Source: Coccinella septempunctata
Taxonomy: Eukaryota > Arthropoda > Insecta > Coleoptera > Coccinellidae
Assembly: GCF_907165205.1 (NCBI RefSeq)
Contig: NC_058193.1
Location: forward strand, 31,695,521-31,759,520
DNA length: 64,000 bases
Direction: 5' to 3'
Shown here: one piece after another, positions 1-10,472 of the stretch
Position numbering within the stretch: the first letter of the stretch is position 1
Layout of the letters: every line of letters starts with the position of its first letter
Translations under genes and position numbers: made by a program
The notes under the pieces: model-generated
What the model was told of the DNA's origin: nothing
The model's database searches: none
The model's input: the letters and a program-made list of their open reading frames with translations, nothing else

Positions 1-344
1 CTATATGATTGGATATCATTCGGATTTCCATGAATTATTAAGTGTTTTCGTCAAATATCGTATCAGCAAATAAACGCTGATGCCTAGTTTTACAAAACCT
101 GACCATGGAATCAAACCTCGATTTATTTTTAATCGATAATTCAATTACAAGCATTCATAATGATATTATTGCCTTAAATAACGATATTCACGCCGTCTAT
201 TTCACGATTCCCATCTAGTACTTTTCCAATATATTCAAAAATAAAAAAGTTTTGTTGATTTAATTCTGGAGACCTAAATATTGTTGAACCTTTGATTGAT
301 GAGAAATCTGGAAGACGTGGGTGATATCTTGTGATTCATCAAAT
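1..344. other. Non-coding, nothing recognised
   Basis: AT-rich sequence with no supported gene, RNA or repeat. It ends where a Tc1-like terminal fragment begins. Confidence 0.5.
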
Positions 345-492
345 ACAAAAAACATATGTATTGAAGAAAACCTTTGAAAGTGGATAAAATATGCATGCAT
401 AATTCTGATAAAAATGATTATCATTGAGAACGCCTTCAGTTGTAGAATAAATTTGAGATTTCCATAATGTGCGTTAATTTTTTTGCTCAGTG
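345..492 (-). mobile_element. Solo 5' end of the Tc1-like DD34E family
   Basis: This is the reverse complement of the 5' non-coding end of the Tc1-like copies at 33,207 and 46,411. It includes the leader with TATGCATGCATAATTCTG and the terminal repeat that reads AATGTGCGTTAATTTTTTTG on the plus strand. TA follows the tip at 493-494. No transposase sequence remains. The half-copy at 1,339-2,192 lacks its own 5' end and lies in the opposite orientation, so the two may be parts of one element separated by an inversion; that is inference. Confidence 0.8.
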
Positions 493-499
493 TATATTA

Positions 500-523
500 T
501 ATATGGGGTTTATACCCCATATA
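500..523. repeat. Perfect 10-bp-arm palindrome
   Basis: TATATGGGGT, loop TTAT, ACCCCATATA. It sits 7 bp outside the Tc1-like tip. It could be a remnant of another element's end or a chance hairpin. Confidence 0.6.
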
Positions 524-1338
524 AAAAGAGGTTTCTAACGTAACATAATATAGCTTTTCGCTTTTTGAACTGACCACTGAAACGGTGTAGACCCCTCTTG
601 GGCTTCACGAATTGGTAACAAGCCCTGTGACTTGAGCTCCCTTCATAGCGTAGCCCACGTTCTCTAACAAGCGAGAAAGTAGCGACAGATACAGCCTTGC
701 CACAAAATTAGTGATTTGGCTTGTTAATTTTGAAGCTCATCGGTTTCAGAATCAATTTGATGGAGCATAAATGACTTATTTACGTCTTTTTTTCAATTCA
801 GATAGACTTTAGATGAAGTTTAAAATTCCAGATGGCTTCAGAATATACAGAGCAAATTTCAAGAGTTTTGATAGGCTGGATTCTCCAATTTTCAAATGGC
901 CACAATACGCGCGAAACATTACAGAATTGTCCTCGTATGTGTGCGTTTTATCCAATATTAATGTCACACACCCTGTTCTTTGTATCGAGGTGGTGCTAAT
1001 AATGATAGGAGTGGGTTGGCAATAAAGACACTCCTACGGTTTGCGTCTGGTGCCAAACGAATCACCCTGACTCATGGATTTTCCTGAGTGAAAAATGGTA
1101 ATTTTACACGAGGTTTATCATTGTCGAAGAATTGGAAATATATCCACTTTCACTATTACGAATGGAAATTCAAAGGAAAAAATTCATGACCTCTAAGAGT
1201 CTCTAACTAGATAACGTTATGTTATTATGTTTCGTGAGTGAGTCTAAAAGTCCTAATCAAAAGAATACAAAATATTGTTGTCAAGAATACTGGAGTTTCT
1301 ATAACTTAGTACTTATACAGGTTGAGTCTTTGATTCGC
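524..1338. other. Non-coding; ends in a fold-back family C tip
   Basis: No supported gene. Short open frames, such as 70 codons from 813, show no known motif. At 1,316-1,338 lies the tip of fold-back family C (TACAGGTTGAGTCTTTGA), fused directly to transposase sequence of the next element. Confidence 0.5.
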
Positions 1339-2192
1339 GTTTGGATTTTGCGAGAGAGCATATCCATTGGGAAGAGGCCGATTGGGAAAGAGTTCTCTTC
1401 ACAGATGAGTCTAGATTCTGCCTCTACCATTGTGATCGACGTTCCCTTGTATACAGACGTCCACATGAAAGATGTGCTCAGTGCAATTTCCTGAATACTA
1501 CTGGTTTCGGGGGAGGATCGATTATGGTATGGGGTGGAATATCTTTGACTGCTCGCACAGACCTAGTGGTCGTTGATAATGGAGCTATGAATGCTGATAA
1601 GTATATAAGGAACATTATTGAAGAGCATGTAGTGCCATTTGCCCCATACATTGGTGAAAATTTCATTTTCATGGACGATAATGCCAGACCCCATCGTGCG
1701 CGCATCGTTCAGGAGTACCTTGAAGAGGTTGAAGTCTCTCGAATGGAATAGCCAGCAAGAAGTCCAGATCTCAATCCGATTGAGCAGGTTTGGGACAACC
1801 TCAATAGAAGGCTGAGAAGTTCAGAAAATCATCCAGCTACTCTCAATGACTTAGGAATCCAACTCGGAGAAATCTGGGAAGGATTAGATCAGAACATTTT
1901 AAGATCACTCATTTTGAGTATGAACCGTCGTTGCCGAGCTGTAATTGACGCAAGGGGTGGAAATACCAAGTATTAAATCACTTATCAGCATTTCAGTATT
2001 TTGAAAATTGTTCATTTCTCTTCTTTCACATAAGATTCGGTGAAATCCTGAATTTTTCTTCCATTTAATGTGTCTTGTGTCGTTCAAAACCTTCCCGATA
2101 GAACATAAAAAATAAGTTATAAAGTCAATGTAGAGGTAACTTTCATTAAAATTGAGATTTTCAGAATGTGCGTTAATTTTTTTTGCGCAGAG
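1339..2192 (+). mobile_element. 5'-truncated Tc1-like copy 1, transposase pseudogene
   Basis: This is the 3' half of a Tc1-like element, with the catalytic half of the transposase from 1,341 and the 3' terminal repeat ending at 2,192 before TA. The first Asp (LFTDESRF), the second (FMDDNARPH) and the Glu (LNPIEQVWD) are readable; the last two are 34 residues apart, hence DD34E. The frame runs to a TAA at 1,974 but is broken by a TAG at 1,749-1,751 where relatives have the Trp of RMEWPA. The N-terminal DNA-binding domain and 5' repeat are missing. It is non-functional. Confidence 0.88.
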
Positions 2193-2194
2193 TA

Positions 2195-2739
2195 TATACA
2201 GTGAAAAATTGATTTGTGTAGTTTCTGCATTGTTACATTCCCTGGAAAATTTTTCTTTAGCCACTTTCCTATGGGGTTCACCGAGGTTCACCACCAGAAT
2301 ACCCCGTTACCTGGCTATCCTCCCAACCTGTTACATAATACGTTTCCGATCGCATTCCTCGCATCTCCAATTCAATCTGAAATATCCAGAAAACCTTGAA
2401 CGAGATACGAAAAAAAAAATGCACCACAAAACACTGGAACGAATGAGATACTAAACGGTGATCTCATCTGGATTGCAATGACGCAGTACGGGTATTACTT
2501 ATCGATAATTTCCACGTGATTGGTAGTCACATGCTAATGTTTTCACGTTTCACTGTGCAACGTATTGTCAACAATGGGGCCCCGTGTTTACTTTTTCGAG
2601 ACGATCTCTTTGTTTTGCAATGATAGCAGCGTTGCGAATTTTTGCGTTTGTCTCGCGCGAGGGAAGGACAAGTTTGTAATAAGGCAATATGGTGCGATAC
2701 TTTCAATTCGCTCTGTATTATGAAGACATCTAGCCTCTA
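2195..2739. other. Non-coding, nothing recognised
   Basis: Unique-looking sequence between two mobile elements; no gene is supported. Confidence 0.45.
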
Positions 2740-3122
2740 TACAGAGTGAGTCTTTGACTAGTACACATATTTTAACGGTAGATTCTTGAGGTCAAAAGAA
2801 ACACCTTTTTCCTATACCATTTTTTCCGATTTTTCCCTGTTAAAAAGATATACTTCTAGTTTCATAATCAAATTTAAAGTCTCTTTAAGCTTAAAGCTTC
2901 CTTTAGTGCCATTTTTAGTAGGGTTAAAGGAAGCTTTAAAATTCAAGGAACTTTAGGTTTGATTATGAAACCGGCCGTTAGCCATTTTAAATTTTCATGA
3001 TAAGCTGTGCCACTCCTGAAAAAACAAAATTACCTTCAGGATAACTAGCTAAATCTGTGACACTACACATCTGTAGATCTTTTGAACAGAGTTGTGTTCA
3101 GCCCAAGTACCCAATTTCTCGA
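2740..3122 (+). mobile_element. Fold-back family C fragment
   Basis: It starts at ATACAGAGTGAGTCTTTGAC and is collinear with the copy at 21,865 and, in reverse, with the right half of 24,080-24,761. A palindromic insert (2,856-2,977) interrupts it. It is cut off at about 3,122, where Tc1-like sequence begins. Confidence 0.75.
2856..2977. repeat. Small palindromic MITE inside the family C repeat
   Basis: About 120 bp with inverted arms: TTTCATAATCAAA on the left, TTTGATTATGAAA on the right, and nested AAAGCTTCCTTTA versus TAAAGGAAGCTTT. The other family C copies run straight through this point, so it is an insertion. No coding capacity. Confidence 0.7.
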
Positions 3123-4605
3123 ATTTATTATACTGAAGGTGTTCTCAATGATAATTATTTTTATCAGAATTATGCATGCATATGTTATCCACTTTCAACG
3201 GTTTTCTTCAATACAGATGTTTTTTCCCAGCAGGAATAAAAGAAGATGATATTATCAGATTTTGAATGTATTGGCTCCATTCTAAAATCAGTTGTTCTCG
3301 ATCAATTCTAGTGATCAATAGATTTTCTTTCGTTTGATTTTCTACACTAGATCGCTTTGCAACGCGAAACACGCAATTTGACCCAAGAGGAATGTGCCCA
3401 AGCGGTAGTTTTGCGAGAAGAAGGGTGGACATACACAAGAATTGCACAATGGTTTGGAGTTTCCCATACAAGTGTGTCCAGAATGTTGCAGCGATTCAGG
3501 GAGACAGGTATGAATGTTCGAAGACCAGTACAGGGTAGATCACGGGTAACAACTGCCATTCAAGAACGTTACTTGAGAGTTTCTTCGTTGAGACAACGGT
3601 TTGAAACCGCTCGCCTCCTTCAAATTCAGCTTGAGCAAACTCATGAGGTGCAAATTAGCACTCAGACAATAAGAAATCGTCTCAGAGAATATGATCTAAG
3701 GCCTCGTGTCGCGGCAAGACGCCCAGCTCTTACCCCAGCCCATCGAAGGGCGCGTTTGGATTTTGCGAGAGAGCTTATCCATTGAGAAGAGGCCGATTGG
3801 GAAAGAGTTCTCTTCACAGATGAGTCTAGATTCTGCCTCTACCATTGTGATGGCGTTCCCTTGTATACAGACGTCCACATGAAAGATATGCTCAGTGCAA
3901 TTTCCTGAATACTACTGGTTTCGGGGGAGGATCGGTTATGGTATGGGGTGGAATATCTTTGACTGCTCGCACAGACCTAGTGATCGTTCATAATGGAGCT
4001 ATGAAGTCTGATAAGTATATAAGGAACATTCTTGAAGAGCAAGTAGTGCCATTTGCCCCATACATTGTTGAAAATTTCATTTTTATGGACGATGATGCCA
4101 GACCCCATCGTGCGCGCATCGTTCAGGAGTACCTTGAAGAGGTTGAAGTCTCTCCATTGGAATGGCCAGCAAGAAGTCCAGATCTCAATCCGATTGAGCA
4201 GGTTTGGGACAACCTCAATAGAAGGTTGAGAAGTTCAGAAAATCATCCAGCTACTCTTAATGACTTAGGAATCCAACTCGGAGAAATCTGGGAAGGAATA
4301 GATCAGAACATTTTAAGATCACTCATTTTGAGTATGAACCGTCGTTGCCGAGCTGTAATTGACGCAAGGGGTGGAAATACCAAGTATTAAATCACTTATC
4401 AGCATTTCAGTATTTTGAAAATTGTTCATTTCTCTTCTTTCACATAAGATTCGGTGAAATCCTGAATTTTTCTTCCATTTAATGTGTCTTGTTTCGTTCA
4501 AAACCTTCCCGAGAGAACATAAAAAATAAGTTTTAAAGTCAATGTAGAGTTAACTTTCATTAAAATTGAGATTTTCAGAATGTGCGTTAATTTTTTTGCG
4601 TAGTG
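3123..4605 (+). mobile_element. Tc1-like copy 2, nearly full length, dead transposase
   Basis: The outer 5' terminal repeat is missing; the rest is collinear with copy 3 and ends at the 3' repeat before TA (4,606-4,607). The transposase runs from 3,357 to 4,390 in pieces. The ATG of relatives has become TTG at 3,357-3,359. The N-terminal paired-type helix-turn-helix (TYTRIAQWFGVSHTSVSRML) is intact. A TGA at 3,783 replaces the Trp of HIHW. A small deletion near 3,850 shifts the frame before the catalytic half reopens at 3,938-4,390. The DD34E residues are still legible. Confidence 0.88.
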
Positions 4606-4607
4606 TA

Positions 4608-7550
4608 CATCTTGAAAATGGGACGAATTCACCTCTACATTTTTGAATTAATATGGCAATAAAAAGCATCGTGAAGCATAAATTTGTATTGAACACATTC
4701 CGCATCGCGTTACACATTTTTTACGGCTTCATTGTTTGCCGACCCTCTCTAATTATCGCCTCGTACGCTTAATACTTCCAGGGAAATAGAAATAAACCGA
4801 GGCTATAGACGGAGTAGCCTCCCACGCACGCGAATCCGCCAAGGATTACCCGATGTTGTCTGCTCCTCATGAAATTAAGGTTTTTTTTTCATCCCCTTGA
4901 GATCCGCAGCGTGACGCGCAGGTGATATAATAAGGCATGGAAATATGATACGCCCGAATTAAAGTCGTAGAAAAAAAAACAGCATTTTTGTTCGCGTCGT
5001 GAGTAAACAGTGTGTCATACGAGACGTCACGAACAGATGGCCCTTTAATTATTCAGCAGCGACGTGTTGATGCAAGTCGACTAGGGGCAGGATGAAATAT
5101 GGTTAGTTCTTGTACCGAAATATACATAGGAGTGCTTCCGATTTCGAAGTTTGCTTCTGTCACTGTCTGTATGCCCGATAATGGGCCGAATAAGACTTGG
5201 AAAGATCGTTACTGAAAGCACTGAATTCAATCAGATTCTCTTTAGGGTCTGTGATCATAGAGACCTAAATTAATAAGCCAAGTAACCCCTTGAACATGAG
5301 GATATATGGGAAATGAGTATCTTCGTTAGCCACACTAGAGTTTCTCGGAAAGGTATTCTCATTGTTTATACCGACTGCAAGTTGCTGTAAAGTTTACAGA
5401 CATTTTCATGCAGCCACTATGGAATTAGCTGTCTTCATTTTGACCCTTTCCATGGGCAGAATTTGAAATTCTCGCCGGATCAATTCTATGTGCCTGTAAC
5501 TCAGAAACGATCGAGCGCATTCGAACTCTGAATATCATGTGATATTAACTGAAAAATATGGCGAATGAGAGTCGTCTTCTATTGTTCGAATAGGTTATAA
5601 GCCCAATTACAGGAAAAAGGAATAAAACAAATTATAACGAAAGAATGATAACGCCTTAACAGGAAGGCAATGAAGAAGAGCAGATGCTGACCAAGGTTTC
5701 GGTCTCATTAGGCCTCGTCAGAGCAACACAGCTGTTTCCTTTGACCTCAAGAATATACTGTTGAAATATTTGTTTGTGTCAACGACTCTCCCTGTATAAT
5801 TCTTCATATTCCTCAAAAGTTTAAATCTGTTCTATGAATTCTTCAATGATTCAGAATTTGTTTCCAATTTCCATTTGTTTTTCATCAAAAATAACGAACC
5901 GCAGTCAGCGATATCAAAAAACTAACGAAAATTAATCAAATGAATCAGATCGAAAAAATATTCATCAATCGGCGCGTCCAAAATTCCACATACGTTGGTC
6001 ATTCCAAAACTGATTGGAAAAACGATAGACAGGACTTTGCGATATCGAAAAAGTAATTGGATCGCGCATAGTAGATGAGTAAAGCAATCAAATTAGAATC
6101 CAATGAGCGAACTGAATTGATCGCATCATTTTCTATTTTGATACACAATCCGGTCAAATCAAAAGTTGCGAAATAATTGAGGTCTTGTTATCTTGAATTT
6201 TACGAAACTTTAAACTATTTCCCGAACGCATCTGAGAAAAAATTAACAACAATTTTCAGGATAAAATCTCAGATAGATGAGCTTGTTGCACTGATAAAAG
6301 CTGGAATGAATCATATTTTGAATGGTACTTAAATTCATAAATGAATTGAAACACTTTCGTGGGTTTATTTCTGAATTATTCAAGATTGGAGGACCGTCAG
6401 TCATGATAAATAATGAAATCATAGTTCCAGCATTTACTAAATATAAATTCATCTGTACTTTTATTGTGTCTGTTCTTCGCATTTACGAATAAAGTAATTA
6501 GCAGCGCCAAATTACTCAGATCTAGATAGCACGACAAATTATAATGCAACCTTAACATCGGAACACCAGTAAGTTCTTTCCCTAATCGAAGAAACAGTTA
6601 TGGTATTTTTGTGCTTCGAGAAGAGCATTCACGAGATGTAAATAACTTTAAAATAGACCATTCGCCAAACATTTTTTTGAAGAACTTCGCCTGTTGCAGA
6701 CCATTTGTATACAATTAAACTATGAAAGATTGTTCAGAAATTTATATTTCCGAATATGGAATTTCGATTTTTTTTTCAACGAAAATATCATGCGAAGAAA
6801 GATAAATGTAAATCTCAATGAGAGGTACAATTATTATCCTGACCTTGCCATTCCGACAAGTCGATATGGCTGTCTTCTTAGTGAAAGTGATATAAATTAC
6901 CTGAAACAAAATAAAATATATTAGTTTCGGAAAAACACGGAATTTTTTTTCTTGAAACTCTGTCCGACCCTGCATTTTATGTAGATTTAATCCAAACACC
7001 GCAACATCGATGATGAATTATTGAAACCAATAGTCCATTCACAATTTTCTCGAGACGAGCATTGTGCATAAGCATAATTCATTAGACAATCGTTCAGTTG
7101 CAGGAACGTCCATTGAAATTTTATGGTTAGTTAACAATTTAATCTTTCCTCAACAATGCTAACGCTTCTGGTGAAATCTACTATTTTCCGAGGGTAAATC
7201 TTCCCGTCTACGGCCCCCCTTAAACGTCCAACTGCGCAGATACGTATTTTCCGATTTTTCGAAACGCATCGAGGAGTTTTATCGCGACTTTATCAAGAAG
7301 TCGTTCCTATTTCAAGTTGAGCGAGTATAAATACATCGGAACTGTACAAGGTTACGTTGGTTTACCGACTGAATGGGTAACCTGCCTATTGAATTTTAAT
7401 GTTTTCGCGTTCATTCGTCCATTTTAATGGCCCGGCGAGGAAATGTGGTACTCACGCTACTTAAAATGTGTACACAAAAGGCGCTTTCTTTTTGGTGCTT
7501 CATGCACCGGTACAGCTCCGGGCTTCTCGCCCCTGAGCTGTTCCAAATAA
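4608..7550. other. Gene-free stretch
   Basis: About 2.9 kb of AT-rich sequence with no convincing gene; the longest open frames (76-114 codons) lack known motifs. It holds the dispersed repeat pieces at 5,672-5,798. Confidence 0.5.
5672..5798. repeat. Two dispersed repeat fragments
   Basis: 5,672-5,732 (AGATGCTGACCAAGGTTTCG) has a diverged match at 44,887-44,948 in an intron of baz. 5,733-5,798 is a reverse-oriented tip of fold-back family C, ending CTCTCCCTGTATA. Confidence 0.6.
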
Positions 7551-9388
7551 AGGTAAGCGCACATACAACGGCATCGGACGGACGGCATGGAAGGAACGGC
7601 ACGGCAGCGGCGGAATTTTTATGAAGGTATCGCACATATAACATCGGAATCGCCGGACTCCGGAGGAATAGATTAGTTGCGGTGAGGAACCAGCGTTCGT
7701 TCTGGAGGAAGAAGAGTTTCAAAAGCGAAGGAATCGTAGACGAATGTGGATACATGACATATGTAAAAAAGGAAGGATTTTGGAGAATATGTTCATTTAT
7801 TTCCGGACTTGATGAAGGACGAAAAAAAAATGGTTGCTATAATTTCTGTCACTTAAATTGTACAGGGTGGGCAAATTTCGATGTTTTTGCACTACAGCTT
7901 TTAAACCAGAGGAGATAGACAAAATCGGATACCCCATTCTCGTTCTCTTTTTCTGAGAAACTTACAATAGTTACTAGTGATTTTTAGCCACTTTCTTTTG
8001 TTTTTGAGTTATAAGCAAAAATTGGAAAAATGGCGATATCGAAATAAATTTATATCTCCGCTAATACTGATGATAGAGCTCTGAAATCGAAACATTATAC
8101 AGGCACTTTTTCACGTAGAATCCAGTGGCGTGCTCGCCTTTTTAGCAGGATTTTTAATTACGAAGCTATGATCCAAAGTTTTGTTTTTTTAAATGGGAAC
8201 ACTAGTTTTCTGTGCAATTTTTTGAAAGCTTAATTTTTACTGATTTCAAAAATATATAACATCTTATGGTTTGTATCAATATAAATAATAGAAAATGGTC
8301 AAAAACCTTTTTTCTCAATATTTCTATGGTTTTAAATTTAGACGAGCACAGAAAAATAGAGTTTCCTATAACAAAAGCCGTCTCCTTCCAGCAATGTCAT
8401 TCTTTCTATGCAGTTTACCAATTTTCACAAAATTTGAATCAGATATATTTAATAAATTTTCATAATAATGAAAAGACTTAAAGAAGGAGACAGTGGTAAT
8501 CATACGATGCTATATGTTTCTGTGCTCATCAAAAGTTGAAACCATAGAAATATTGAGAAAAAAGGTTTTTGACCATTTTTTATCATTTATATTGATACAA
8601 ACCATATGATGTTATATATTTTTGAAATCAGTAAAAATTAAGCTTTCCAAAAATTGCACAGAAAACTAGGGTTCCCATTTAAAAAACCATACTTTGGATC
8701 ATAGCTTCGTAATTAAAATTCCTGCTAAAAAGGCGAGCACGCCACTGGATTCTACGTAAAAAAGTGCCTGTATAATGTTTCGATTTCAGAGCTCTATCAT
8801 CAGTATAAGCGGAGATATAAATTTATTTCGATATCGCCATTTTTCCAATTTTTGCTTATAACTCGAAAACAAAAGAAAGTGGCCAAAAATCACTACTACT
8901 ATTGTAAGTTTCTCAGAAAAAAGAACGAGAATGGGGTATCAGATTTTGTCTATCTCCTCTGGTTTACTTTTAAACGGGTAATTTCGATGTTTTAGCAGCT
9001 TTCTGTAGTGCTAAAACATCGAAATTTGCCCACCCTGTACAATTCATTATAATTTTGTACGCGCAGTATTAAGTTCTCCTGAAAACTCATGCTTTTGCCG
9101 TGAATTCGTATTTCGTATGACTACCCGTACAAGCCGCTGCATGTAGAGACTTGTAAAATGACGCAGATGCCGCGGCAATCTCCGATTGGTATCGCACATA
9201 TGTCGGGATCGGCCGGCACAGCACGCATCGGTCGGAATTTAATTCTCGTTCCTCAATTCCGTCGGATGCGATGCGATGCGATGCCTGCCGTCCGCCCATA
9301 TGTGCGTTGCTCCATTCAGTTCCATTGAAAGTAATTTATTCCGATCCATGCCGTCCGTCCGATGCCGTTGTATGTGCGCTTGCCTTAA
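7551..9388. mobile_element. Outer inverted-repeat element enclosing a fold-back element
   Basis: A near-perfect inverted repeat of about 40 bp (AAGCGCACATACAACGGCAT at left, its complement at right) bounds 1.84 kb. Further CGCACATAT-type motifs recur inside both ends. The centre is the family A fold-back element 7,861-9,039, so this looks like an older TIR element with a later insertion. Boundaries and superfamily are uncertain; no transposase is present. Confidence 0.55.
7861..9039. mobile_element. Fold-back family A, copy 1
   Basis: TACAGGGTGGGCAAATTTCG on the left mirrors the right end. The arms (about 7,861-8,352 and 8,517-9,039) are inverted copies at high identity over about 490 bp, leaving a loop of about 165 bp. 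TA at both tips is consistent with a TA target duplication. No transposase, so non-autonomous. The hairpin would be very stable. Confidence 0.85.
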
Positions 9389-10472
9389 AACGGTTATTAG
9401 TGCGCCAACTGCGCGCAGCGAGTTGGATGATCAGCTGTTGAGCAAAATGACAAGAGACAAGTCCGGATTCGCGGTTCTTTGGATTATTTGTTTTCAGTTT
9501 GACGTTAAAGTCGTTGATTATTAATAAGTTTCATTATTTTTTCGAAATCTATTGTCATATATTTAGTTGCAAAACTTGATTTACCGGGTAAACATTACCC
9601 TTTCTTTGCTATGGAGAGTAAAAAATATACGAAATACTGGATATGTCTGTAGATATAAAACTTGAAAAAATTATTTAACAATGATTTCATCTCTTAAAGC
9701 TTCGTTAATAATCCTCTTTGGTAAAAGTAGGTAAAGAGTGTTCTGATTTTACGAAAATTGCATTCAAGTACGTGAAATATCAACTTATTTGAAAAGAAAT
9801 GCTACATTTTCACTGATGGGCGCTAGTAAACTAAAGCTTGTCGTTTATTCATTTGATCAATCTCTAAAAATTATGCATTCATGAAAAAAATGATTAGTTC
9901 ACTCTTCAAACCTGAAAGAACGAATCCTATCTTCATTCAAAATCATTCAGTTCTAATTCCATATAACATTGATTCTTTATTCATTTACTCAACAAAAAAA
10001 CTAACTGACAGCTTCAATTGACGAAAAAATCAATCTTAGGTGGTCCATAAGGTGTATTACAGCCTTTTTATAGTATTAATCCACAAATTTCAACAATACA
10101 CGACTTCTAATATTTGTTGACATATGTAAACATAACCAAAAAGTTTGTTTACGGGCTTCAAGCCCTCGACGTGCACCAGCATTTCGGTTGGTGCAAGAGG
10201 GGGCAGGGGAAGGGAACGCGAGCTGCTCCGGTGCTTCACGCCCCAATCAAAAAGAACGCGTCGGTGCTCGAGTGAGATGCACCGGAGCTGCCCAGGAGCT
10301 GCTCAAACGGTCAAAAAGAAAGCGTCCAATGTGGGAAAAACGAATGCACTCGGCCGATTTGACGAGTGTTGTAATGTAATATCTCTTGGGCGTTTATAGT
10401 TGCCGCTAATACAAACACAACGAGGAAACATCTTCAGAAGTTTAGGGTGATCCCAATACGTTTTTCTTCGTG
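9389..10472. other. Gene-free; GC-rich tract at 10,145-10,340
   Basis: No supported gene. The GC-rich tract contains an imperfect inverted repeat (GAGCTGCTCCGGTGC against GCACCGGAGCTGC). An 84-codon open frame there has no recognisable motif. A GATGC microsatellite lies just upstream at 9,265-9,285. Confidence 0.4.

Noticed and set aside
10145..10399. 84-codon frame in the GC-rich tract
   Set aside because: GC-rich sequence keeps several frames open at once; no recognisable protein.
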